Source: Butyricimonas muris
GTDB lineage: Bacteria > Bacteroidota > Bacteroidia > Bacteroidales > Marinifilaceae
Assembly: GCF_046365375.1 (NCBI RefSeq)
Contig: NZ_JBKEIT010000006.1
Location: 291,706 to 355,705, forward strand
DNA: 64,000 bases
Direction: 5' to 3'
Shown: piece after piece, positions 33,628-42,909 of the stretch
Layout of the letters: each line of letters opens with the position of its first letter
Numbering within the stretch: position 1 is the stretch's first letter
Made by a program: the position numbers and the translations under genes
The notes under the pieces: generated by a model
Told to the model about the DNA's origin: nothing
The model's database searches: none
The model's input: the letters and a program-made list of their open reading frames with translations, nothing else

Positions 33628-34899
33628 ATGGAGAATAAGCCTTTAGCAGAACGTATGCGCCCCAAGTCTTTAGAAGATTATATCGGGCAACAACATTTGG
33701 TGGGACCGGGAAAAGTGCTTCGGAAAATGATTGATTCCGGGGTAGTGGCGTCCTTTATTCTATGGGGGCCACCGGGAGTGGGAAAAACCACCTTGGCAAT
33801 GATTATCGCCGAGCAATTGAATCGTCCGTTTTACGTGCTGAGTGCCGTGAGTTCGGGAGTGAAGGATGTCCGGGAAGTGATTCAGAAAGCGGAAAGTCAG
33901 CGTTTTTTCAATTCACCGAATCCGATCTTGTTCATTGACGAAATTCATCGTTTCTCGAAAGCGCAGCAGGATTCGCTTCTGGCTGCAGTGGAGAAAGGAA
34001 CGGTGACGCTTATCGGTGCGACCACGGAGAATCCTTCTTTCGAGGTTATATCTCCTCTGCTTTCCCGTTGCCAAGTGTACGTGTTGAAATCACAGGAGAA
34101 GAAAGATCTGGAAGACTTGATCGACCGTGCGGTGGAGAAAGATTATTATCTCGGCAAACGGAATATCACCGTCAAGGAAAAAGATGCCATGATATCGTAC
34201 AGCGGGGGGGATGCCCGAAAACTGTTGAATATACTGGAACTCGTGGTGAACGGGTTAGGCGAGGGAGATATTGTTATCGACAACGAGGCGGTACACCGGG
34301 AGTTGCATGAAAACCCGTTGATGTACGATAAAGACGGGGAACAACATTATGATATCGTGTCGGCGATGATCAAGTCTATCCGCGGGGGAGACCCGAATGC
34401 GGCGATTTACTGGATGGCACGTATGTTACTGGGAGGGGAAGACCCGAAATTTATAGCAAGACGTTTGATTATCTCTGCCGCCGAAGATATAGGTCTGGCA
34501 AACCCGAATGCCTTGCTGATAGCGAACACTTGCTTTGAGGTAGTGCATAAAATAGGAATGCCGGAAGCCCGCATACCCCTGTCGGAGTGTGTGATCTATC
34601 TCGCGACTTCGCCGAAGAGCAATTCGGCTTATCTGGCGATAGACGCCGCGATGGCTACGGTAAAACAGACGGGCAATTCGCCCGTACCCTTGCATTTGCG
34701 TAATGCCCCGACGAAGTTGATGAAGGATTTGAACTACGGGCAGGATTACAAGTACCCGCATGATTATCCCGGTAATTTCGTGGAACAACCGTATTTGCCG
34801 CAGGAATTGAAGGAAAAGAAGTTCTACCTGCCGCAACAGAATGCACAGGAAATAAAGATACTGGAGCGCTTGAGAGCGTGGTGGAGAAAATATAAATAA
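33628..34899 (+). CDS. rarA: Replication-associated recombination protein A
   Basis: RarA (MgsA) is an AAA+ ATPase that acts at stalled replication forks and gaps. The 423 residues show the N-terminal LAERMRPKSLEDYIGQQHL (about 5-23), Walker A WGPPGVGKTTLA (about 47-58), Walker B ILFIDEIHRFSKAQQD (about 99-114) and sensor 1 LIGATTENPSFEV (about 129-141). The C-terminal MgsA tetramerisation domain contains DPNAAIYWMARML and LPQELKEKKFYLP. It is followed after 89 bases by kdsA, with a repeat between. Confidence 0.96.
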   Translation: MENKPLAERMRPKSLEDYIGQQHLVGPGKVLRKMIDSGVVASFILWGPPGVGKTTLAMIIAEQLNRPFYVLSAVSSGVKDVREVIQKAESQRFFNSPNPILFIDEIHRFSKAQQDSLLAAVEKGTVTLIGATTENPSFEVISPLLSRCQVYVLKSQEKKDLEDLIDRAVEKDYYLGKRNITVKEKDAMISYSGGDARKLLNILELVVNGLGEGDIVIDNEAVHRELHENPLMYDKDGEQHYDIVSAMIKSIRGGDPNAAIYWMARMLLGGEDPKFIARRLIISAAEDIGLANPNALLIANTCFEVVHKIGMPEARIPLSECVIYLATSPKSNSAYLAIDAAMATVKQTGNSPVPLHLRNAPTKLMKDLNYGQDYKYPHDYPGNFVEQPYLPQELKEKKFYLPQQNAQEIKILERLRAWWRKYK

Positions 34900-34987
34900 T
34901 TAATTTACGATTTATGAATTACGATTTACGATTCATCAAATCTAAAATCATAAATCATAAAATCATAAATCATAAATCTAAAATAGT
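34900..34987. repeat. A-word inverted repeat before kdsA
   Basis: Forward words (ATTTACGATTTATGAATTAC) and reverse words (AATCATAAATCATAAAATCA) are separated by a spacer of only about six bases. The reverse half happens to be open in the kdsA frame. It would add 25 residues of repeat-encoded sequence if the ATG at 34914 were used. Confidence 0.7.
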
Positions 34988-34988
34988 A

Positions 34989-35786
34989 ATGGATAAGTTG
35001 ATTAATCAAGAGATGTTTTTTTTGTTAGCCGGACCTTGCGTGATCGAGGGTGAGGAAATGGCTTTGAATATCGCGGAACACGTGAAGAAAGTTACCGATA
35101 GACTGGGAATACCCTATGTATTCAAGGGATCGTTCAAAAAGGCCAATCGCTCCCGGTTGGATTCTTTCACCGGCATTGGTGACGAGAAGGCATTAAGAAT
35201 ATTAGCTAAAGTAAGGCAAGAATTTGATATTCCTGTCGTGACGGATATTCACACGGAGCGGGATGCGGAGATGGCAGCGGAGTACGTGGATGTTTTACAG
35301 ATTCCGGCATTCTTGTGTCGCCAGACGGATTTGTTGGTTGCTGCTGCCAAGACGGGAAAGATCGTGAATATTAAAAAGGGACAGTTCCTTTCACCCGAGG
35401 CGATGAAGTTTGCCGTGGATAAAGTACGGGAAGCGGGAGATGACAAGGTGATGGTTACCGAGCGGGGAACCACGTTCGGCTATCAGGATTTAGTTGTTGA
35501 CTTTCGCGGTATCCGGGTAATGCAACAGGCTTGTCAATGCCCCGTGGTGTTGGACGTGACACATTCTTTGCAACAGCCTAATCAGGCATCCGGGGTAACC
35601 GGGGGACAACCGGAATTGATCGAAACGATCGCGAAAGCCGGAATAGCGGTCGGGGCTGACGGGATCTTCATCGAGACTCATGCCGACCCTCGTTGTGCCA
35701 AATCAGACGGTGCAAATATGTTGCGACTGGATTTGATTGACGGTCTGCTGGAGAAACTTGTGCGAATTAGAAAAGTGATATCATAA
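34989..35786 (+). CDS. kdsA: 3-deoxy-8-phosphooctulonate (Kdo-8-P) synthase
   Basis: KdsA condenses phosphoenolpyruvate with arabinose 5-phosphate for the LPS inner core. The start at 34989 (MDKLINQEM) gives 265 residues, close to the family norm. An upstream in-frame ATG at 34914 would translate intergenic repeat and is rejected. Motifs are FLLAGPCVIEGEEMA (about 10-24), FKGSFKKANRSRLDSFTGIG (about 44-63), TDIHTERDAEMAAEYVDVLQ near 85-104, IPAFLCRQTDLL, KKGQFLSPEAM and VMVTERGTTFGYQDLVVDFR. It is followed by a bidirectional terminator. Confidence 0.96.
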   Translation: MDKLINQEMFFLLAGPCVIEGEEMALNIAEHVKKVTDRLGIPYVFKGSFKKANRSRLDSFTGIGDEKALRILAKVRQEFDIPVVTDIHTERDAEMAAEYVDVLQIPAFLCRQTDLLVAAAKTGKIVNIKKGQFLSPEAMKFAVDKVREAGDDKVMVTERGTTFGYQDLVVDFRGIRVMQQACQCPVVLDVTHSLQQPNQASGVTGGQPELIETIAKAGIAVGADGIFIETHADPRCAKSDGANMLRLDLIDGLLEKLVRIRKVIS

Positions 35787-35821
35787 AGAAAAAGGAAGTT
35801 GGTTACAACTTCCTTTTTCTT
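35787..35821. terminator. Bidirectional terminator between kdsA and manA
   Basis: AGAAAAAGGAAGTTG and CAACTTCCTTTTTCT form a perfect 15-bp stem with the loop GTTA between convergent genes. Confidence 0.88.
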
Positions 35822-36792
35822 TATTCTTCCACGTATATTTCCAGCACCCGGCTTACTTCATCCGGGTATAGTGTGACATTTTTGAAACAGGCGGGTACAA
35901 GTACGGTTTCGCCTTTATTTACCATGACCGGATCGCATTCTCCCGTGGAGATCGTGAACTTTCCTTGAATACACATGTAAATCACGAACGAATCGAGGTG
36001 CACGTATTCTTTCTCTATATCCCTATCGAAGACAAGTAGATTTGTCGTGAAGTAAGGACATTTCACCAGTTGCACGGATTTATTGTCGTGTGGCGTGTAA
36101 TCTACCTTGTGTTTCGGGTGATAGTGGTAGTCAATCACGTCGGTTGCCAGATCTGTATGCAATTCCCTTGTATGTCCCTCAGCATCTTTCCGGTTGTAGT
36201 CATATATCCGGTAAGTGATATCGGAAGTTTGCTGGATCTCGGCGATATAACATCCTTTCCCGATGGCGTGGACAAGTCCGGCAGGGATAAAGAAGCTGTC
36301 TCCCTTTTTCACTTTTTCCGTATTCAATATATCCATGAGCCTGTTCGAGTGCAGGGCTTGCAGGTATTCGGCCTTGTCGGTTTCCTTGTTGAATCCCATG
36401 ATCAACGAGGCGTCTTTCTCTGCATCCGCGACATACCACATTTCAGTCTTCCCGTAAGCGTTGTGGCGTTCCTTGGCGGTTTCATCGTCGGGATGTACTT
36501 GAATCGAGAGATCGTCATTCGCATCAATGTATTTGATCAATAACGGGAATTCTACGCCGAACTTCTCGTACACCCGGTCGCCGACCAAATCACCCATGTA
36601 GACCTCAATCAATTCCTGCAAATCATTGTCGGCCAGAATCCCGTTGGAAACAACGGATATGTTATCTTCCACGGCGGAAATCTCCCAACTTTCACCAATA
36701 GATTCCTCGTGTTGTTCACTCTTGTAACTTAATCTTTCCCCTCCCCATATCTTTTTTTTGAGAATCGGATGGAATTTTAACGGGTATAGCAT
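35821..36792 (-). CDS. manA: Type I mannose-6-phosphate isomerase
   Basis: ManA interconverts fructose 6-phosphate and mannose 6-phosphate, feeding GDP-mannose and glycan synthesis. The 323 residues have the short cupin type common in Bacteroidota. The N-terminus has PILKKKIWGGERL (about 8-20) and ESWEISAVEDN follows near 34. Zinc ligands are in LSIQVHPDDETA (about 94-105) and GKTEMWYV. IPAGLVHAIGKGCYIAEIQQ (about 170-189) carries the last zinc His and active-site residues. The C-terminal cupin contains KGETVLVPACF. It is monocistronic. Confidence 0.93.
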   Translation of the reverse strand: MLYPLKFHPILKKKIWGGERLSYKSEQHEESIGESWEISAVEDNISVVSNGILADNDLQELIEVYMGDLVGDRVYEKFGVEFPLLIKYIDANDDLSIQVHPDDETAKERHNAYGKTEMWYVADAEKDASLIMGFNKETDKAEYLQALHSNRLMDILNTEKVKKGDSFFIPAGLVHAIGKGCYIAEIQQTSDITYRIYDYNRKDAEGHTRELHTDLATDVIDYHYHPKHKVDYTPHDNKSVQLVKCPYFTTNLLVFDRDIEKEYVHLDSFVIYMCIQGKFTISTGECDPVMVNKGETVLVPACFKNVTLYPDEVSRVLEIYVEE

Positions 36793-36919
36793 GATTTATT
36801 TCTTTATTAGGCATAATTATTGTACAGAAAACAAAGATAGGAATTTTGTAGTTGGGGTTTATGATTTATGAATTAATTTTGTGGCAAGAATTGCGAGAAT
36901 AAAATAAAAACGGATAAGA

Positions 36920-37972
36920 ATGAAGAAATTAGGTATGTTAAGCGTCATCGTGGCAGGTATATTCCTTGGGGGGTGTAGTGATGACGATAAAGAGTTCCAA
37001 TTGGATACAAACCGGATGACGGGAGTGGATTGGTATTATAACGGGGGTGCGAGCAATAATAGGCTTTCATTCACGGATGAAAGTGTATTGGATATAAATC
37101 GTTTTGATAAAAATGGTGAAATAAGGGGAATTGATATGCGGGTGCAAGTTGATACGGTGGCCGGAGTTTGGAAAGATGAGGGACTGAACACGCTTGCCGT
37201 GGAATGGAAAGATGGAATCATGGATAAATGGACCGTGACTAAATGCAATTCCAGTAATTTTGTTGTGAAAAATACGTGGGGAGAAAGAAAATATGTAGTC
37301 AAACCATCTTATCTTCAAGATTTAACGGGAGATGCTTTTTGGGAGAATTATTTTGACGGGGATGAATTTAAAACACGTTTAGGTTTTCGGGTGACGGGGA
37401 ATAAAAGCTTGCGTGCGGGGTACGTGTATGCTTTGTTGTCTGATACCAAGGCCGGGCAGGTAGAATTGAAGGATAAAAATCAGAATAATATCTGGCAAGG
37501 TAATATTGAAACGCCCGTGGAGGAACGGAGAGTGCGTTTCTCTTGTCGTGTCGGTAGTGATAATTACGTGAAGTTTGACGAGCGAATCTCGGGTATGAAT
37601 TTTGAGCCGTTAAGGCGTACGGATATTGATTTCAGTTGCAATATCGTGAGTGTATCCAATAAAAGTTGGAAATGTGCATGGAAAAAGATTAATGGTGAAA
37701 ATGTTTGTTACAAAATAGAAGTGTACAACGAAGAGAAAGAAGGGGATGTTTATTTCGAGAGCTATTTGTTTACTTATGATGGTGAATATTCTTTTGACGG
37801 TAGTTCAACAAGTAAAGTTCCGAATAGACTGAAAGATATAGATACGCGTAAACACTATCAAGTGCGTTTGACGGCTTTCATGTTGGAACCCGGGGTCACG
37901 TATAATAGTATGACAGCTGAAAATAGGGTGCAGGCAACCGTGTCCGTTGCTTGTGCTTTGAGCGTGCAATAA
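36920..37972 (+). CDS. Lipoprotein of unknown function
   Basis: This 350-residue protein has lipobox LGGC with Cys near residue 19, followed by the acidic segment SDDDKEF, which in Bacteroidota lipoproteins often marks surface export (LES-like). The rest is beta-rich. Residues 30-120 may be a lipocalin-like barrel (MTGVDWYYNGG, then VDTVAGVWKDEGLNTLAVEW). The C-terminal 100 residues resemble a fibronectin III-like module (KCAWKKINGENVCYKIEVYN). No catalytic motif is visible. It stands alone between divergent manA and the convergent hydrolase gene. Confidence 0.75.
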   Translation: MKKLGMLSVIVAGIFLGGCSDDDKEFQLDTNRMTGVDWYYNGGASNNRLSFTDESVLDINRFDKNGEIRGIDMRVQVDTVAGVWKDEGLNTLAVEWKDGIMDKWTVTKCNSSNFVVKNTWGERKYVVKPSYLQDLTGDAFWENYFDGDEFKTRLGFRVTGNKSLRAGYVYALLSDTKAGQVELKDKNQNNIWQGNIETPVEERRVRFSCRVGSDNYVKFDERISGMNFEPLRRTDIDFSCNIVSVSNKSWKCAWKKINGENVCYKIEVYNEEKEGDVYFESYLFTYDGEYSFDGSSTSKVPNRLKDIDTRKHYQVRLTAFMLEPGVTYNSMTAENRVQATVSVACALSVQ

Positions 37973-38134
37973 GGTTGCTTTTAAGATTAGAAAAGGCTTT
38001 GGCGTTGCGATAGGATCGTGACGCCAATTTTTTTGTGCTTGACGTGTCGATTGTTATTCCGGTGTTATGTAAGTGTTGTTCGGGAGTTGTAGCCTATTCT
38101 CTTCCTTATCTCTTCCTGTTTTTAGTTGATTCTC

Positions 38135-38914
38135 TTATGGAAACAGAAGAAAATCCCGTATGGCTTGTGCCAGTTTCTCCGGTTGTTCGCTATGAATCCA
38201 ATGCCCGCATTGCGGGATTTCTTTCAGCCGGGCAGCCGGGAATTGTGCTTGCAGGCAATTGATGCTAGTGATTAGGTTCGATTGCTCACCTTTGATAAAT
38301 AGAATCTCTTTGTCGTAAGTGTCGTGAGTGAGTTTTCCCGGGCAACCGCTGATTTCGTCAAAATGTTGGCTGAGTACTCGGTGGTTGATTTTCCATTCAA
38401 ACCCGGAAGCAGTTTTCTTGATATTTTTCAGGAATAACTGTTGGGAACGTTCCGTTTTGAAATGTTGTTGGATGGCTTTTCTTACTTCTTCCCGGGTGGT
38501 AAAACGGGTAAAATCGAAATTTGCCATGAAATCAATGATCTTGTAGTGACTACCTCCATCCTGTTGCGAGTAGGATACAGGGGCTATATCCACGACAATA
38601 GCTTTGTTCACGATGTCCGGTCTTTTGAGTAATAATGCCATCACGATCTTGCCTCCCATGGAATGCCCCACGATATGTGGAGGTACGGGAAGGCGCAAAT
38701 CTTCGATCAGTTCGATGATGTCGTCGCTCATGACCTCGTAATTCATTTCGTCGGCATGAGGAGATTGCCCGTGATTCCGAATATCCGGCAAGATGACTTG
38801 AAATCGGTCTTCTAATGAATGGGCTATGGGAAGCCAATTCTCGGATGCTCCCCATAAGCCGTGGAGTATAATTAATGGGGTCCCCTCTCCTTGTTTTCTA
38901 AAATATAACTTCAT
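38135..38914 (-). CDS. Alpha/beta hydrolase (YbfF-like esterase)
   Basis: The start at 38914 (MKLYFRKQGEGTPLIILHG) gives 259 residues. The frame stays open upstream to 39085 but that part is unconserved and overlaps the next gene. The oxyanion-hole motif LHGLWG is at residues 17-22. The nucleophile elbow HIVGHSMGGKIVM is near 87-99 (Ser in GHSMG). The acid is likely in the FIKGEQSNL region near 200, and the catalytic His is in IPQCGHWIHSEQP near 230-242. The pattern matches the YbfF/esterase branch, active on short acyl esters. It is cytoplasmic. The physiological substrate is unknown. Confidence 0.85.
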   Translation of the reverse strand: MKLYFRKQGEGTPLIILHGLWGASENWLPIAHSLEDRFQVILPDIRNHGQSPHADEMNYEVMSDDIIELIEDLRLPVPPHIVGHSMGGKIVMALLLKRPDIVNKAIVVDIAPVSYSQQDGGSHYKIIDFMANFDFTRFTTREEVRKAIQQHFKTERSQQLFLKNIKKTASGFEWKINHRVLSQHFDEISGCPGKLTHDTYDKEILFIKGEQSNLITSINCLQAQFPAARLKEIPQCGHWIHSEQPEKLAQAIRDFLLFP

Positions 38915-38966
38915 ACTAATTTGGTGTACTTCAAGATACAAATTTACGAAGAGGTTGCAAATAATG

Positions 38967-39563
38967 CTAGTTTTTCTTTTTTTCTTTGTAAAAGTCCTCA
39001 AGGTCGTTAAGGCTCTTGTGAATATTCCGGATATTTTTGGATGTATAGGAAGACACGAAAAAACCAAAAATGATTCCAGTTGCAATAATTATTACAATCA
39101 ACGATAGAAGTAGAGGTGTCAGTGTGTTGAAATAATAATAAAGCCAGATACTGGATAATATGAAAGCAAGTGGAATGGCAGAAATTGTTTCTCCCTGTAT
39201 CCATTTTTTGTACTGGATAATGATTTTGGATAATTCATATATATTTTGGTTTTCAATATCAAATTGCTTTAATAGGGATACTTTTATAATTTGCCAAATG
39301 CTTGTGAGCAGTAAAAAGGTGTTCAGAGTTATGAACCATATGACAGGAGTATAAGAATATGCAATTGCATAAATAAGACAATTGATAGGGATTAAGGATA
39401 TGGCTAGGATCAATCCTTTCATTTCCGTTTTATATATCTTATTGAAAGTTGTATTCGTGCGTTCTACAAGCATCTGTTGTATGAGTTTTTGATTCAGTAC
39501 TTCGGTTGCTTCTAGACGTTTGTTTAATAATTGCCAATGTTGTTTTAAGTCTTCGAGTTCCAT
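38967..39563 (-). CDS. Membrane protein coupled to an ECF sigma factor
   Basis: This 198-residue protein has a soluble N-terminal helix (MELEDLKQHWQLLNKRLEA), then two pairs of membrane helices (about residues 48-90 and 122-170), and a charged C-terminus. It starts 11 bases after the sigma-factor stop codon on the same strand, so it is surely co-transcribed. Position suggests a regulator or anti-sigma partner, but it has no zinc motif or known anti-sigma domain. Similar small membrane proteins often follow ECF sigma genes in Bacteroidota, as I recall. Confidence 0.75.
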   Translation of the reverse strand: MELEDLKQHWQLLNKRLEATEVLNQKLIQQMLVERTNTTFNKIYKTEMKGLILAISLIPINCLIYAIAYSYTPVIWFITLNTFLLLTSIWQIIKVSLLKQFDIENQNIYELSKIIIQYKKWIQGETISAIPLAFILSSIWLYYYFNTLTPLLLSLIVIIIATGIIFGFFVSSYTSKNIRNIHKSLNDLEDFYKEKKKN

Positions 39564-39574
39564 GGCATGTGCTT

Positions 39575-40063
39575 TTAGTGATTAGACATTTTTTTCATTT
39601 TTTCTTTTACCCGACTTAATTTGGTGGCAACATTGGTTAATGACATTCCCATAATGTCTGCGATTTCTTGGTATGACTTTTCTTCCAGATATAGTAATAT
39701 AAGGGCTTTATCCAGATTGCCGAGTCGGTTGATAAGATTGTATAACTCATGGATTAATGAGATTTCGTTTTCATTTTCTGCGATCATCTCTAGGTTGGTA
39801 GAGAGAGGTACGAATTTAGGCGAACGTGAAAAACGTCTGTAAAAAGTGACACAAGTATTTAGTGTGATACGGTATATCCAAGTGGAAGTCTTACACTCGT
39901 TCCTAAATTTGGGGAAACTCTTCCATAAGTTAAGCACTGATTCTTGATACAAGTCATTTAAGTGATGATTGTCAGTAGAGTATAGATAACAGACTTTATA
40001 GATTACTCGCTGGTAATCCTCGATGATTGTGATAAATTCATTCTCTAATTCTCGATAGTCCAT
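39575..40063 (-). CDS. ECF-type RNA polymerase sigma factor
   Basis: This 162-residue sigma-70 family protein has only regions 2 and 4. Region 2 spans about residues 15-85, with DLYQESVLNLWKSFPKF and TSTWIYRITLNTCVTFYRR. Region 4 spans about 110-160, with LDKALILLYLEEKSYQEIAD and GMSLTNVATKLSRVKEKMKK forming the helix-turn-helix. It would direct polymerase to a small regulon. The following membrane-protein gene is the likely signalling partner. No autoregulatory promoter motif was recognised. Confidence 0.92.
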   Translation of the reverse strand: MDYRELENEFITIIEDYQRVIYKVCYLYSTDNHHLNDLYQESVLNLWKSFPKFRNECKTSTWIYRITLNTCVTFYRRFSRSPKFVPLSTNLEMIAENENEISLIHELYNLINRLGNLDKALILLYLEEKSYQEIADIMGMSLTNVATKLSRVKEKMKKMSNH

Positions 40064-40136
40064 GATTTTATATCTTTTGCACTATTAGTCGCACTGTATG
40101 GCAAAAAATCACAAGTAAGGTAAAGAAAATAATGCA

Positions 40137-40172
40137 TAAAAAAAGACCACCGGGAAAGGCGGTCTTTTTATA
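40137..40172 (-). terminator. Terminator of the fumarate reductase operon
   Basis: AAAGACCACC and GGCGGTCTTT pair (one mismatch) around GGGAAA with A and T tracts on either side, 17 bases beyond the iron-sulfur subunit stop codon. Confidence 0.8.
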
Positions 40173-40188
40173 TGAAACTAAATAGGAA

Positions 40189-40950
40189 TTAGTCTTTCAG
40201 TTTGGCTTTCAAGAACTCTCTGTTCAAGCGGGCGATGTGCTCGATAGAGATGCTCTTCGGGCATTCGGCCTCACAAGCTCCGGTGTTGGTACAGTTACCG
40301 AATCCCAGTTCGTCCATTTTGGCAACCATCGCTTTTGCACGGCGTGCAGCCTCGATCTTTCCTTGCGGAAGAAGGGCTAATTGGGATACTTTTGCTGCCA
40401 CAAACAACATGGCTGAAGAGTTTTTACAAGTAGCGACACAAGCCCCGCAACCGATACAAGCGGCTGCATCCATTGCTTCGTCCGCTGCCGGTTTGGCAAT
40501 CGGGATAGCGTTACCGTCAGGTACTCCACCCGTGTTCACGGACACGTATCCGCCGGCTTGCAGGATTTGCTCGTAAGCGGTACGATCCACGATCAAGTCT
40601 TTGATTACCGGGAAGGCTCCCACGCGCCACGGTTCGATAGTGATCGTTGCGCCATCTTGGAAACGACGCATATGCAATTGGCAAGTAGTCACGTCGTCGT
40701 CCGGTCCGTGTGCACGTCCGTCGATAAACAAACTACATGTACCGCAAATACCTTCGCGGCAATCGTGGTCGAATGCCACCGGTTCTTTGTTTTCGCTCAC
40801 CAATTGTTCATTCAGAATGTCGAGCATTTCAAGAAATGAACTGCCGGTTGAAATATTATGAATCTTGTAGGTTTCAAAACCGCCTTTTGACTTTGCGTCT
40901 TTTTGACGCCAGATCTTTAGGGTTAGTTCTTTTAATATTTTATCTGCCAT
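40189..40950 (-). CDS. frdB: Fumarate reductase/succinate dehydrogenase iron-sulfur subunit
   Basis: This subunit passes electrons between the flavoprotein and the haem subunit. The start at 40950 (MADKILKELTLKIW) gives 253 residues; an ATG 12 bases upstream is also open. The [2Fe-2S] ligands are in DCREGICGTCSLFIDG and the following TTCQLHM (about residues 60-90). The [4Fe-4S]/[3Fe-4S] ligands are in CIGCGACVATC near 147 and CTNTGACEAECPKSI near 208-222. The three-gene order C-A-B is standard in Bacteroidota, where the complex mainly reduces fumarate with menaquinol. Confidence 0.94.
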   Translation of the reverse strand: MADKILKELTLKIWRQKDAKSKGGFETYKIHNISTGSSFLEMLDILNEQLVSENKEPVAFDHDCREGICGTCSLFIDGRAHGPDDDVTTCQLHMRRFQDGATITIEPWRVGAFPVIKDLIVDRTAYEQILQAGGYVSVNTGGVPDGNAIPIAKPAADEAMDAAACIGCGACVATCKNSSAMLFVAAKVSQLALLPQGKIEAARRAKAMVAKMDELGFGNCTNTGACEAECPKSISIEHIARLNREFLKAKLKD

Positions 40951-40968
40951 AACGATTTTCATTTAAGA

Positions 40969-42909
40969 TTATTTATAAGAACGTTGAGCCACCTGAATGT
41001 TTTCGAACACGAGCGGTTCTTTATACATTTCGGGTTCTTTGTTTTCTCCCTTGTATTCCCAAACGGAAACATACTGGAAGTGCTCGTCGTCACGTTTTGC
41101 TTCTCCCTCTTCGGTAACGGACTCCAAACGGAAGTGTCCTCCGCAGGACTCGTTACGATCGAGAGCGTCCAATGCCATCAAGTGTGCGATGTCGATAAAG
41201 TCTGCCACGCGTCCCGCTTTCTCAAGTTCGTTATTCATGGCGGTAAACTCTCCGGTCACGCGCAAATCCTTGTAAAATTCTTCTTTCAGTTCGGCGATTA
41301 ACTTGATAGCTTTCTTCAAGCCTTCTGCCTCACGCGCCATTCCGATATAATCCCACATGATATGTCCCAACTCTTTGTGGAAGTGATCGGGGGATTTCGT
41401 ACCCTTGATATCATACAATCTGCGCAAGTGGTCGGTGACGTTCTTTTCAGCAGCGTCGAATTCCGGCGTGTTGGTTTTGATTTTCGGGGTTTGGATATCG
41501 TGAGCCAGATAGTCACCAATCGTGTACGGTAAAATGAAATATCCGTCAGCCAATCCCTGCATCAACGCGGAAGCTCCCAAACGGTTAGCCCCGTGGTCAG
41601 AGAAGTTACACTCCCCGATAGCGTACAATCCCGGGATTGTGGTCATCAAGTTGTAGTCTACCCAAAGACCTCCCATAGAGTAGTGGATAGCCGGGTAAAT
41701 CATCATCGGGTTGTGGTACGGGTCAACGGCGGTGATTTTCTCGTACATCTGGAACAAGTTTCCGTAACGTTCTTCGATTGTGTGTCTTCCCAAACGGTCG
41801 ATAGCGTATTTGAAATCAAGGAATACAGCCTTTCCGGTGTTGTTTACCCCGAATCCGGCGTCGCATCTTTCTTTAGCGGCACGAGAGGCAACGTCACGCG
41901 GAACAAGGTTCCCGAATGCCGGGTAACGACGTTCCAAATAGAAGTCGCGGTCCTCGTCCGGGATATCGTTCGGGTTCAGGGTTCCCTCTTGCAATCTTTT
42001 GGCATCCTCGATCTTTTTCGGTACCCAAACGCGTCCGTCATTACGTAATGACTCGGACATCAAGGTCAGCTTACTTTGCTGATCCCCGTGTACCGGGATA
42101 CAAGTCGGGTGAATCTGCACGAAACAGGGGTTTCCGAACATGGCTCCGCGTTTGTATGCTTGCCATGCGGCACTACCGTTACATCCCATGGCGTTGGTCG
42201 ACAGGAAGAACACGTTTCCGTATCCACCGGTAGCCAATACAACGGCGTGTGCGCCGAAACGTTCGATTTTTCCGGTCACAAGGTCACGGGCGATAACACC
42301 TCTTGCCTTGCCGTCCACGACAACGATGTCAAGTACCTCGTGACGGGTATATGATTTGATTTTTCCTTTTTCGATCTGACGATTCATGGCACCGTAGCAA
42401 CCCAACAATAATTGTTGTCCGGTCTGACCGCGGGCATAGAACGTACGACTTACTAACGCACCACCGAAAGAACGGTTGTCCAAAAGACCGCCGTAATCAC
42501 GAGCGAAAGGTACACCTTGTGCGACGCATTGGTCAATGATGGCGTTACTTACCTCTGCCAGACGGTAAACGTTGGCTTCACGTGCGCGGTAGTCACCACC
42601 CTTGATAGTTTCATAAAATAGTCTATAAACAGAGTCGTTGTCATTCGTGTAGTTCTTTGCAGCGTTGATACCTCCCTGTGCGGCAATAGAGTGAGCGCGA
42701 CGGGGTGAATCCTGATAGCAGAATGTGGTCACGTTATAACCTAATTCAGCAAGGCTGGCTGCAGCCGATCCACCGGCAAGTCCGGTACCCACGATGATAA
42801 CATCTAATTTTCTTTTATTAGCAGGGCTAACAACTCCGATATGTGCTTTATGATTCGACCACTTCTCGGCTAACGGTCCTGCTGGTATTTTAGCATTTAA
42901 TTCTGTCAT
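40969..42909 (-). CDS. frdA: Fumarate reductase/succinate dehydrogenase flavoprotein subunit
   Basis: This is the 646-residue catalytic subunit that binds FAD covalently. The dinucleotide site is DVIIVGTGLAGGSAAASLAE (about residues 36-55). The flavinylation His lies in RAHSIAAQGGINAAKNY (about 71-87). The capping and active-site region includes HPTCIPVHGDQQ near 270, and RLGASALMQGLADGYF is near 445. Length and motifs match the B-type complex of Bacteroidota. It lies 18 bases upstream of frdB. It is the end point for fumarate made by aspartase or from oxaloacetate. Confidence 0.95.
   Translation of the reverse strand: MTELNAKIPAGPLAEKWSNHKAHIGVVSPANKRKLDVIIVGTGLAGGSAAASLAELGYNVTTFCYQDSPRRAHSIAAQGGINAAKNYTNDNDSVYRLFYETIKGGDYRAREANVYRLAEVSNAIIDQCVAQGVPFARDYGGLLDNRSFGGALVSRTFYARGQTGQQLLLGCYGAMNRQIEKGKIKSYTRHEVLDIVVVDGKARGVIARDLVTGKIERFGAHAVVLATGGYGNVFFLSTNAMGCNGSAAWQAYKRGAMFGNPCFVQIHPTCIPVHGDQQSKLTLMSESLRNDGRVWVPKKIEDAKRLQEGTLNPNDIPDEDRDFYLERRYPAFGNLVPRDVASRAAKERCDAGFGVNNTGKAVFLDFKYAIDRLGRHTIEERYGNLFQMYEKITAVDPYHNPMMIYPAIHYSMGGLWVDYNLMTTIPGLYAIGECNFSDHGANRLGASALMQGLADGYFILPYTIGDYLAHDIQTPKIKTNTPEFDAAEKNVTDHLRRLYDIKGTKSPDHFHKELGHIMWDYIGMAREAEGLKKAIKLIAELKEEFYKDLRVTGEFTAMNNELEKAGRVADFIDIAHLMALDALDRNESCGGHFRLESVTEEGEAKRDDEHFQYVSVWEYKGENKEPEMYKEPLVFENIQVAQRSYK

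Noticed and set aside
38915..39085. N-terminal extension of the alpha/beta hydrolase
   Set aside because: The extra 57 residues overlap the end of the neighbouring gene and lack conservation. The fold starts at 38914.
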